Assembly (NCBI GenBank): GCA_002439605.1
Contig: DJOI01000030.1
Span: forward strand, 1-40,737
Direction: 5' to 3'
Length of the DNA: 40,737 nucleotides
From: Candidatus Segatella mututuai
GTDB taxonomy: Bacteria > Bacteroidota > Bacteroidia > Bacteroidales > Bacteroidaceae
Position numbers and translations under genes: made by a program. Of this stretch, positions 1-7,221 are shown one piece after another (position 1 is the stretch's first letter; every line of letters begins with the position of its first letter). The notes beneath the pieces were generated by a model. That model searched no databases and had not been told where the DNA came from. It was given only the letters and a program-made list of their open reading frames with translations.

Positions 1-604
1 AATTGGAGACAAATATAGGGAAAGTCTCCAATGCTTTGGCAGCAACGGCAGCTGGTGATAACTCTGAAATTATAAAAAATATTAAAATTGTTAATAAAAT
101 TAACTTTGTTTACTCCCATGGGAGTCAACATCCATTCCGAAAAATAGTTGTAACTTTGCACCCGGATTACAAACCAACGCCTTACAGCACCCTATCTCTC
201 GCAAATAGATTCCTCAGAGCGAATGCGGCGTTCGTGGGAGCAAATGCGGGAAACGTGGGAGCAAAAGTGGCAAACGGAAGAGCGAATGAACTTGGTGCAG
301 CCAAGCCATCCATCAACAGCCAAAAACGTGAAAGTAATGACACTCTACAACAATCCGACCCCGAGAGCACTGCTTGCCGATGTTCCAACGCAAGCCAAAC
401 AAGAAATTGAAGTTCGGTTTCTTGTCCTTGAGCACGTTGTCAACATTGCTGCCATTGTCGAGATGATACTTGGGGCCTGGCTCCGCGCAAATGCCCAACT
501 GGGGAATATTGGCAGCATGATTTGCCGAAGTCATCAAAACATAGCAGATTTAGCACCATTTCAAATGAGGGTGCTGAGTAACTATCCATGTAATGGGAGA
601 CGGA
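1..604. other. Gene-poor left end, no confident gene
   Basis: No recognisable protein is encoded here. An open frame runs from the window edge to about 410 and another from 223 to 780 on the plus strand, but neither resembles a family I know. The second runs antisense into the end of the MFS gene. The stretch holds an 8-bp inverted repeat at 3-10 and 24-31 (TTGGAGAC / GTCTCCAA), two copies of TAACTTTG exactly 50 bp apart (101-108, 151-158) that match the Bacteroidota -7 consensus but lack a good -33 partner, and the 21-bp tandem repeat listed separately. It could be the tail of an upstream gene followed by degraded sequence. Confidence 0.5.
217..300. repeat. Degenerate 21-bp tandem repeat
   Basis: GAGC recurs at 217, 238, 259 and 280, exactly 21 bp apart. 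Each copy is followed by a related 17-mer (GAATGCGGCGTTCGTGG, AAATGCGGGAAACGTGG, AAAAGTGGCAAACGGAA, then a diverged fourth). Because 21 is a multiple of three, all frames stay open through it. One frame reads as a 7-residue W/E/Q/R-rich unit that could form a coiled coil. Whether any frame is translated is unknown. Confidence 0.7.
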
Positions 605-1792
605 TTAGTCTTTCAGAATCTTCTTTCTTTCGAAAAACTGGCGTGAGGCAAGGAAGAAGAGGAGTACGGAAAGGGCGTTTTCGGCAGCCACCATCCAGAA
701 GGTGGCGGTATAGCCAAAGTGTTCGGCGACGATACCCCCCGACAGACATCCTATGCCGAAGCCAAGGTCCCATCCCGTGAGGATGCTGCTGTTGGCCGTG
801 CCTCGCTGGTTGTGTCGTGCCACATGGATGAACATGTTGAGAAAAGCAGGATAGAGATGCCCATTGCCTAAGCCAATGAGGATGGCGGAGAGGTAATATG
901 CCACAGGATGCGGGATGGCAACAAAGATGGTGAAGCCCACAAGCGAAATGAGCATTCCCTCGGCAGCATTGTGGGTGAGTCGTCCCTTGCTGAGGGCTTT
1001 TCTGCCCTGCAGGCGAGAACAGAAAAGACCGATGGAGAGAAGGGCAAAATAAGTGCCCGTTCCTCCTGTTATGGACAAAATCTCCTTGCTGTAGATGGCG
1101 AGATAATTGCTCAAAACGCCCCAGCAAAAGCCAAACATGGCGATGTTGATGGCGAGAAGCCATGCGCGGGTGAGGAAGAAACGGTCGAGCGACAGTTTTT
1201 CCTTGTTGCGTATGATATCTTTTTCGGGCAGCTGGATGGTCCAGGCGATGGCTACAGCGCTTATGGCCACCAAGAAAGCAGTCCAAAAAAGTATCATGTA
1301 GCTATCTACCATGTTGTGCAGATATATTCCGATGGAAGGAGCTATAGCCATGGCGAAGTTGTTGCTCAGGCCATAAAGTCCGATGCCCTCGTTTCTCCGG
1401 CAGGAAGGTAGTACGTCGATGGCGCAGGTGCTGTTGGCAACGGTTACTGCTCCGAAAGGTCCGCCATGCAACGTTCTGCAAATAGCAAACATGAGAATGG
1501 TGCCTGCCGCTATGTATCCGGCAAATAAAACGGCAAAGCCCGACAGGCACAGCATGAGTACTTTCTTACGCGAGAAACTGTCTACCACATAGCCGCAAAA
1601 CGGTCGCACGATGAGGGCTGCCACGGTGTAACCACTCAGCACGATGCCTATGGTGTCTTTGGTGGCTCCGAAGGTTTCGCTCAGATAGAGCGGCAGGAGC
1701 GGGGTAAGGAGATAGAAGGCGAAATACATCAAAAAATTGGTTGCCATCACCTTTATATAATTGGCGTTCCAGAGTCTCTCTTTACTATTCAT
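605..1792 (-). CDS. MFS transporter, 12-TM permease
   Basis: This 395-residue protein has the length and hydrophobic pattern of a 12-helix major facilitator. The loop after helix 2 carries the MFS motif A (GYVVDSFSRKKVL, about residues 67-79). A charged central loop near residues 185-205 separates the two six-helix halves. The substrate cannot be read from sequence; the overall look is that of AraJ-like drug or sugar efflux permeases. Its ATG lies 8 nt inside the end of the upstream nudC-type gene, so the two are probably translationally coupled. It is the last gene of a leftward three-gene operon behind a nucleotidase and a NAD pyrophosphatase, which makes a nucleoside or base substrate plausible. 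That substrate is inference only. Confidence 0.9.
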   Translation of the reverse strand: MNSKERLWNANYIKVMATNFLMYFAFYLLTPLLPLYLSETFGATKDTIGIVLSGYTVAALIVRPFCGYVVDSFSRKKVLMLCLSGFAVLFAGYIAAGTILMFAICRTLHGGPFGAVTVANSTCAIDVLPSCRRNEGIGLYGLSNNFAMAIAPSIGIYLHNMVDSYMILFWTAFLVAISAVAIAWTIQLPEKDIIRNKEKLSLDRFFLTRAWLLAINIAMFGFCWGVLSNYLAIYSKEILSITGGTGTYFALLSIGLFCSRLQGRKALSKGRLTHNAAEGMLISLVGFTIFVAIPHPVAYYLSAILIGLGNGHLYPAFLNMFIHVARHNQRGTANSSILTGWDLGFGIGCLSGGIVAEHFGYTATFWMVAAENALSVLLFFLASRQFFERKKILKD

Positions 1793-2600
1793 TGCTGTTA
1801 CTGGTTTTTGAGGAATTCTGAGATGCTAAACTTTGTTCTTCGAGCCAGGCGTCGATGATTTGTCGGGCTATGGAAAGTTTCTCTGGGATGGTGGGCAAAT
1901 TGTCCTTGGTGAACCACTTGCCACGTGAGAGCTCTTCTTTCTGCAGATGGATTTCGCCGTCTACGTAGTCGGCGGTAAATCCCACCATCAATCCGCTGGG
2001 GTAGGGCCAGGGCTGCGAGCCGAAATACTTCAGGTGGTTGATGGTGAGGCCAGTCTCTTCCATCACCTCTCGGTGTACGGCTTGCTCAAGGTTTTCGCCT
2101 GTTTCCACAAAACCTGCCACGAGTCCGTAGAAGTCGCTCTTGAAGTTGCGGGCATGTACCAGGAGCACTTCGTCGCCCCTATGTATGAGGACGATGATGG
2201 CTGTGGCGAGCGAGGGCCATACCGACTTGCCGCATTGGGTGCATTTCTTGCTAATGTCTGTCGACATCTTCATGGGTGCTCCACACATTCCGCAGAACTG
2301 TGTGTTCTGGTCCCAATAGATGAGCTCATGGCATTTGCCAGCCTTGAGATACAGTTCTTTGCTCAGTTTGTAGTAGCTGGGGCGAAGCCCGCACATCTCG
2401 TATTTCGGATTGTCTGTTACGGGTGCGTCGATGGCGAAGGCCTTTACCTCGGTATTGTCTTCCATGGGACTGATATTGAGGACGTGAGTCCAGGGCTTTG
2501 GCTCTATCGGGCTTTCGTCTGAGCAAGGAATGGTATAGCATCCGTCAGCCAGTTTTTGCAGCAAGAGGTCGGTCTTGCAAAATATGAACCAATAGGTCAT
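1785..2600 (-). CDS. nudC: NAD(+) diphosphatase (NADH pyrophosphatase), Nudix family
   Basis: This enzyme hydrolyses NAD(H) to NMN(H) and AMP; E. coli NudC also removes NAD caps from RNA. The 271-residue protein shows a zinc ribbon (C103, C106, C120, C123) and then a Nudix box at about 163-185 (GFVETGE followed by REVMEETGL, containing the REx2EE metal-binding core). Downstream is the diagnostic motif SQPWPYPSGLM (about 195-205), which separates NADH pyrophosphatases from other Nudix enzymes. The N-terminal about 95 residues are the variable NudC N-domain. It sits 55 nt after the nucleotidase stop and overlaps the MFS gene, so it is mid-operon. Acting together, a NAD pyrophosphatase and a nucleotidase would convert dinucleotides to nucleosides, although the nucleotidase is exported. 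Confidence 0.95.
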   Translation of the reverse strand: MTYWFIFCKTDLLLQKLADGCYTIPCSDESPIEPKPWTHVLNISPMEDNTEVKAFAIDAPVTDNPKYEMCGLRPSYYKLSKELYLKAGKCHELIYWDQNTQFCGMCGAPMKMSTDISKKCTQCGKSVWPSLATAIIVLIHRGDEVLLVHARNFKSDFYGLVAGFVETGENLEQAVHREVMEETGLTINHLKYFGSQPWPYPSGLMVGFTADYVDGEIHLQKEELSRGKWFTKDNLPTIPEKLSIARQIIDAWLEEQSLASQNSSKTSNSNE

Positions 2601-2655
2601 TTTCTTTTAATTTTTTATGTTGAAATTCTGCTTTGTGATGATATGTGTGCTCGTG

Positions 2656-4416
2656 TTATTTCTTCTTGAAGAGTAGCTCAAAGTCGCGCTCGGCAGCAGG
2701 TTTAACCCATTTTTCGGGAACGAACCGCCAGTTGTTGTTGGGCTTTGCGTCTACGACACCCATTTTCTCAATTTCCTGCATCAGGTAGTATCGCTGGTCG
2801 CGCTCGCTGCGCCAGATGATGCGTGAATCGAGGCTATCTTTTGGAATGCCAGCTCCACGTGTGAGCAACTCTCCGCCACCGTTTCCTCGATAACTGTTTA
2901 TTGCCACCTTGTACCACTTGTTCTCGTCGAAAGGTTCGCCGTTGCTCATGCCTAAGATGTGCACTTTTTCTCCATTGGGTTTGGTGACATCCACCTCGTA
3001 GTTGATGCCTGCTGCGCTGTCGAAGTTGAATGAGAAGTTCTTGAAGCCCAATCGCTGTTGGTCACCTTGGGTCTGCTGGTCGAGCAACAGAAGATGGTCT
3101 TCGGGGCTCTTCATCGTGTTGACCCACAGGTCGTAGCTCATCTCTAAGTGCCGGCGTATCTCCTTGCCGGTGAGGCGCATTACGTAGAGCTGGTTCTCGT
3201 ATTTGTAGAGATTGAACATATCGCTTACGCGGATGGGACCTGCCTGTATGGAGGAGTTAAACTGCAGGGGAGCGTTGAAGGCGATGTCGGCATGTGTAAT
3301 CTGCAACTCTAAATTAAGTATGAAGTCGTTGAAGGCGCTGCTTCCAAAATAAGAATCACGGCTGTAGATAGTGTTTTTGAATGTGCCTATCTGTTTGCTC
3401 ACATACTTGTCCACCTCGGATATTTGTGGTTCGAAGGCTTTTATCATCTTCTCGTCGACAGGGCATTCTGTTATGTCGGCAATTTTCCCCTGTACACTCT
3501 TGTGTTGCAGGATGTGAAGTTTCTTGCCATGCAACAGGTGCTCGTCTATGGTTACGGTAATCTCAGCGTCAGCCACGCTCATGGCATTGTTGGCGGGATC
3601 AAGACAGACCACTTGTTTGCCTGCCACATTGGTGATGGTTTCGGCGTGGCGTGTGTGGTCGTGGCCAAAGAGGACCAAATCGAATCCAGGAACCTCGCGT
3701 GCCACCTTCATAGAGGCATCTTCATCGTATTCGGCAGTTTGTATACCTCCTTCCTTGCCGCTATGGAAGAGTCCTATCACTACGTCGGGCTGTTCGTTCC
3801 TCTGTATGTATTCCATCCATTGGCGTGCGCTTGTCACCATGTTCTCGAAGCGCATGCCACTCCAGAGGTTGTTGGAAAGCCAGTTGGGTATGGCAGGTGT
3901 CACCATGCCCAAGATGGCGATTTTTATCCCCTCGCGCTCCAGCACGACATAGGGCTTGGTGTAGGGTTTCCCGGTCTTTGTCTTTATGATGTTGGCTCCT
4001 AAGACGGGGCAATTCAATTCGCTCACCCACTTGTCGTAGACGGCGTGTCCTGTCTCTACATCATGGTTGCCGAAGGTTTCTGCGTCATATTTCATGTAAT
4101 TGAGCACATCCGAAGCCACGTTGCGTGTTTGCGTATTGATGTAGTTGTAATAGTAGCATATGGGTTGTCCCTGTAGCAGGTCGCCATTGTCGAGCAAGAT
4201 GAGCCTGTCATTGTAAGTCTGCCTCAGCGAGTCCACATACGACGACACTCGTGCCAGCGAGCCCGCTTTGGGCTTGCGGTTGATAAAGTCGTATGGAAAG
4301 AAACAGCCGTGCACGTCGCTGGTTTCGATAACTCTGATTTTTACGGTTTTCTGTTGTGCCATAGCTTGTGAATTGAATGTGAGCGCCAGGAACAGCGCTG
4401 TCAGAATTTGTTTCAT
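2656..4416 (-). CDS. Exported 5'-nucleotidase / 2',3'-cyclic nucleotide phosphodiesterase
   Basis: A 586-residue metallophosphoesterase of the UshA/CpdB superfamily that releases nucleosides from nucleotides in the periplasm. A signal peptide (residues 1-20, ending QAMA) is followed by the calcineurin-like metal-site motifs: DVHG (34-37), NGD (77-79), GNHD (116-119), a histidine in LFHSG, and GHDH (251-254). The C-terminal 5'-nucleotidase domain starts near residue 340 and includes the SSAFNDFI segment and the glycine-rich INSYRGNGGGE segment, as expected for substrate binding. It is the first gene of the leftward operon with nudC and the MFS gene. A TAATTTTG -7 box lies at 4443-4450 on the minus strand. 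Exact specificity (cyclic or 5' nucleotides) cannot be set from sequence. Confidence 0.92.
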   Translation of the reverse strand: MKQILTALFLALTFNSQAMAQQKTVKIRVIETSDVHGCFFPYDFINRKPKAGSLARVSSYVDSLRQTYNDRLILLDNGDLLQGQPICYYYNYINTQTRNVASDVLNYMKYDAETFGNHDVETGHAVYDKWVSELNCPVLGANIIKTKTGKPYTKPYVVLEREGIKIAILGMVTPAIPNWLSNNLWSGMRFENMVTSARQWMEYIQRNEQPDVVIGLFHSGKEGGIQTAEYDEDASMKVAREVPGFDLVLFGHDHTRHAETITNVAGKQVVCLDPANNAMSVADAEITVTIDEHLLHGKKLHILQHKSVQGKIADITECPVDEKMIKAFEPQISEVDKYVSKQIGTFKNTIYSRDSYFGSSAFNDFILNLELQITHADIAFNAPLQFNSSIQAGPIRVSDMFNLYKYENQLYVMRLTGKEIRRHLEMSYDLWVNTMKSPEDHLLLLDQQTQGDQQRLGFKNFSFNFDSAAGINYEVDVTKPNGEKVHILGMSNGEPFDENKWYKVAINSYRGNGGGELLTRGAGIPKDSLDSRIIWRSERDQRYYLMQEIEKMGVVDAKPNNNWRFVPEKWVKPAAERDFELLFKKK

Positions 4417-4442
4417 AATCTGCCATTTTTTATTTTATAGTG

Positions 4443-4450
4443 CAAAATTA
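4443..4450 (-). promoter_or_regulatory. Probable -7 box for the nucleotidase-nudC-MFS operon
   Basis: The minus strand reads TAATTTTG, matching the Bacteroidota TAnnTTTG box, 27 nt upstream of the nucleotidase ATG. A TTTG occurs only 12 nt further upstream, closer than the usual 19-21, so the -33 element is unclear. Confidence 0.5.
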
Positions 4451-4523
4451 CAAAAAAGAAGTCAAACAGGCATACTTTTTGTTGTGGAAAAAATATAAAA
4501 ATAAATATGGAGGAAAAAAGAAT

Positions 4524-5261
4524 ATGGCATTCGTAGATTATTACAAGATTTTGGGTGTTGACAAGAATATACCGCAGAGTGATGTGCGCGCCGCTTATCG
4601 CAAGCGTGCCAAACAGTTTCATCCCGACCTGCATCCTAACGACCCTAAGGCAAAGGCAAAGTTCCAGGCTCTTAATGAGGCGTACGATGTGATTTCCGAT
4701 CCTGACAAGCGAGCCAAATATGATAAGTATGGCGAGCAATGGAAGAATGCTGAGGCTTACGAACAGGCTGGAGGAGCTGGAGGATTCGGAGGCTTCGGCG
4801 AGACGGGAGGCTCGGGAGGAGGAAATCCTTTCGAGGGTTTTGACTTCAGTAATTTTGGTTCGGGCGGAAGCGGATTCAGCAGTTTCTTTGAAAACTTGTT
4901 TGGTGGTGGCTCTCGTCGCCGGTCTGGAAGTACAGGCTTTGAAGGCTTTGGCGGCGATGGTGGCTATGGCTCGCAGAATATGCGCCAAAGCACAGGAGAG
5001 ATGCACATGAATGTAAACATCGACATGTACACGGCCTTGTTGGGAGGCGAGGGCATCATAAGGCTGAGCAATGGTTCGAAAATCAAACTCAAGATTAAGG
5101 CTGGAACGCAGAATGGCACCAAGGTACGTGTTCGTGGAAAGGGTTGCGACCGTGGTGACGGAACTTTTGGCGACTTGATTATTACCTACAACGTGAAGCT
5201 GCCCACCACGCTGAATGACAGACAAAAGGAATTGTTGCGCCAAATGAAAGAGGCGCAATAA
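4524..5261 (+). CDS. Short DnaJ-like cochaperone (J domain, G/F region, single C-terminal domain)
   Basis: The start is placed at ATG 4524 (MAFVDYYKIL), because the J domain begins there and GGAGG lies 15 nt upstream. An in-frame upstream extension is lysine-rich and unlike the family. The 245-residue protein has a J domain (1-70) with the HPD motif that stimulates DnaK ATPase, then a long G/F/S-rich linker (about 85-160). A single beta-sandwich domain (about 165-240) follows, matching the second substrate-binding domain of CbpA (TALLGGEG, then KIKAGTQNGTKVRVRGKG). CbpA proteins usually have two such domains and about 300 residues, so one appears missing. No zinc-finger cysteines are present, so it is not DnaJ proper. 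A strong terminator follows at once, so it looks monocistronic. Confidence 0.88.
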   Translation: MAFVDYYKILGVDKNIPQSDVRAAYRKRAKQFHPDLHPNDPKAKAKFQALNEAYDVISDPDKRAKYDKYGEQWKNAEAYEQAGGAGGFGGFGETGGSGGGNPFEGFDFSNFGSGGSGFSSFFENLFGGGSRRRSGSTGFEGFGGDGGYGSQNMRQSTGEMHMNVNIDMYTALLGGEGIIRLSNGSKIKLKIKAGTQNGTKVRVRGKGCDRGDGTFGDLIITYNVKLPTTLNDRQKELLRQMKEAQ

Positions 5262-5270
5262 GGGATAAAG

Positions 5271-5314
5271 AGTGTATCGCAAGCAGTGTTCTGCTTGCGA
5301 TACACTTTTTTTTT
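5271..5314 (+). terminator. Rho-independent terminator after the DnaJ-like gene
   Basis: A perfect 16-bp stem (AGTGTATCGCAAGCAG with its complement, 5271-5286 and 5291-5306) with loop TGTT is followed by nine T. It starts 9 nt after the stop codon. Confidence 0.96.
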
Positions 5315-5416
5315 GCTTATCAGAAACCAAACCAAAACACGAGGCAAGGATAAAATCCCGAACTCTTAGTAAAGAAATCCCGAGCATGCAACTTGAGTTA
5401 AATTTGCTTAATCTAT

Positions 5417-5447
5417 TTTGCCGTTTGCAGGAAAATATATAACTTTG
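5417..5447 (+). promoter_or_regulatory. Bacteroidota promoter for the MORN gene
   Basis: TTTG at 5417-5420, 19 bp, then TAACTTTG at 5440-5447: a full match to the sigma-ABfr consensus, 22 nt upstream of the ATG at 5470. Confidence 0.85.
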
Positions 5448-5469
5448 GAGGTCAAACAAATGGGAAAAT

Positions 5470-6588
5470 ATGAATTGCAAGATACGAATAGCCATATGGA
5501 TGCTGTCTTTTATACCCCTGTCGGTCGGTGCTCAGAAGATATCGTTAGGTTCCTGCACGACCAAGGACGGAGGGCAGTATAAGGGCGAAATGGTCAGCGG
5601 CAAGCCACAGGGAAAGGGATCCACAGTGTTTCCCAATGGCGATACCTACGAGGGCTATTACCTCAAAGGAAAGCGCGAAGGGTATGGTGTTTATACTTTC
5701 GCCGATGGCGAGAAGTATGAAGGGCAGTGGATGCAGGATCAGCAACACGGCAAGGGAACATTTTATTTCCAAAACAATAATAAATACGTAGGACTCTGGT
5801 TTCGCGACTACCAGCACGGGCATGGTGTCATGTATTATTATAATGGTGACAAGTATGACGGTGACTGGTATAAGGACAAGCGGCAGGGAAGAGGAACCTA
5901 TACCTATGCCGGAGGGGCCTATTATCGTGGACAATGGATGAACGATATGAAGAACGGTACAGGATTCTTCAACTGGGGAGATGGGACCACCTACGAAGGA
6001 AGTTGGGTGGACAACCAGCGTTCGGGGAAGGGAACTTTCAAATATGCCGATGGCGATGTGTATGTAGGCGACTGGAAAGACGACATACAGCATGGAAAGG
6101 GAATATACAAGTTTCATAATGGCGACACCTACGAGGGCGATTACGTACAGGGCGAGCGTACGGGCGAAGGCATCTTCCGCTCTGCCAATGGCTCTAAGTA
6201 TACAGGACAGTTCAACGACGGACAACGCTCCGGGCAGGGAACCTTTGTATGGAAGAATGGCGACATGTATGTAGGTTCATGGAAGGACGATGTGCAGAAC
6301 GGGCGAGGTAAGCTGACGAAAAAAAATGGCGATGTCTTCGAGGGCGACTTTAAAAACGGCTTGGTGGACGGCGAGGTGATTATCCACTATGCCAACGGCA
6401 ACCGTTTCAAGGGGGTGTATCGTGGAGGACGTCGTGAAGGCTTTTGTATAGAGGAAACTAAAGACGGTAAGCGCTTTGAGGGAATCTATCGTGCCGACAA
6501 ACGTGATGGTAAGTTCGTGGAGAAAGACCGTGACGGGCAAATTACCGCAAAGGGTTATTACGAGAACGGAAAACGATTCGAGGATTAG
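5470..6588 (+). CDS. Exported MORN-repeat protein, 14 repeats
   Basis: A signal peptide (residues 1 to about 22, ending SVGA) is followed almost entirely by 14 consecutive 23-residue MORN units of the form YEGxWxxxxxxGxGxxxxxxGxx, from about residue 34 to 358. Units 1-11 are regular; 12-14 lose the central GxG. MORN repeats stack as an elongated beta-sheet and often act as protein-binding or membrane-associated scaffolds. No catalytic domain is attached, so the role is probably structural or binding in the periplasm or at the surface. The 69-bp DNA period could allow copy-number change by recombination. It has its own promoter and stands alone between the DnaJ-like gene and the YhcH-family gene. 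Confidence 0.9.
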   Translation: MNCKIRIAIWMLSFIPLSVGAQKISLGSCTTKDGGQYKGEMVSGKPQGKGSTVFPNGDTYEGYYLKGKREGYGVYTFADGEKYEGQWMQDQQHGKGTFYFQNNNKYVGLWFRDYQHGHGVMYYYNGDKYDGDWYKDKRQGRGTYTYAGGAYYRGQWMNDMKNGTGFFNWGDGTTYEGSWVDNQRSGKGTFKYADGDVYVGDWKDDIQHGKGIYKFHNGDTYEGDYVQGERTGEGIFRSANGSKYTGQFNDGQRSGQGTFVWKNGDMYVGSWKDDVQNGRGKLTKKNGDVFEGDFKNGLVDGEVIIHYANGNRFKGVYRGGRREGFCIEETKDGKRFEGIYRADKRDGKFVEKDRDGQITAKGYYENGKRFED

Positions 6589-6726
6589 AGTGTCTGAAAG
6601 TCGACTCGCAGAGTACTCCTACGGGCGCCTGGCTTGCCATTTAGGTGTGTACACATTTTTAATATATGAAATGTAAAAGTGCAATAAATTCAACCACAAA
6701 AAGATAATTTTCAATACATCAAAAAT

Positions 6727-7170
6727 ATGGTAGTAGATACGTTAGATAATCTGGAGAAATATGTTTCTCTGAATCCTCTTTTCGAGGAAGTAGTGAAGTT
6801 CTTCAAGGAAAATGACTTGAACAAGTTGGAGGCAGGCAAGCATTTCATCAAGGGCAAAGACTTGTTTGTAAACATCACCACGGCTCATGGAAAGACTGCC
6901 GATGAGGCAACTTTCGAGACGCACAAGAACATGCTCGACATACAGATACCGCTCGATAACAGCGAAACTTACGGCTATCTGCCTCTTGCCGACCTGCCAG
7001 AAGCAGAGTATAACGCAGAGAAAGACGTGACAAAATATCCGGGAGTAAAAGCGGAGACCTATGTGAACTGCAAGCCTGGTGAGTTTGCCATCTTCTGGCC
7101 GCAGGACGGTCATCAGCCGTGTATCGGAGAAGGTGATATCCACAAAGCTATATTCAAGGTGAAAGCTTAG
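6727..7170 (+). CDS. YhcH/YjgK/YiaL (DUF386) family protein, likely sugar anomerase
   Basis: The 147-residue length and the motifs THKNMLDIQ (mid-protein) and FWPQDGHQPC (C-terminal part) fit the cupin-like YhcH/YjgK/YiaL family, whose conserved Glu/His residues bind a metal. E. coli YhcH (NanQ) interconverts anomers of N-acetylneuraminate; YiaL and EbgC are relatives. The substrate here is not evident, because no sialic-acid genes lie nearby and the next gene is glgB, 51 nt downstream. A weak -7-like TAATTTTC is at 6705-6712. Co-transcription with glgB is plausible given the short gap. Confidence 0.88.
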   Translation: MVVDTLDNLEKYVSLNPLFEEVVKFFKENDLNKLEAGKHFIKGKDLFVNITTAHGKTADEATFETHKNMLDIQIPLDNSETYGYLPLADLPEAEYNAEKDVTKYPGVKAETYVNCKPGEFAIFWPQDGHQPCIGEGDIHKAIFKVKA

Positions 7171-7221
7171 TTGCCCCCCCTGAACAATTTTCTTCCAACC
7201 TTCAACTATAAATAATCTATT

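Noticed and set aside
4413..5495. 360-codon minus-strand frame over the DnaJ-like gene
   Set aside because: Serine-rich product caused by the antisense of the G/F region; it also runs across a strong terminator.
5569..6543. 69-bp periodic DNA, considered as a repeat array or CRISPR
   Set aside because: The period is the coding of 23-residue MORN units; units are diverged and there are no spacers.
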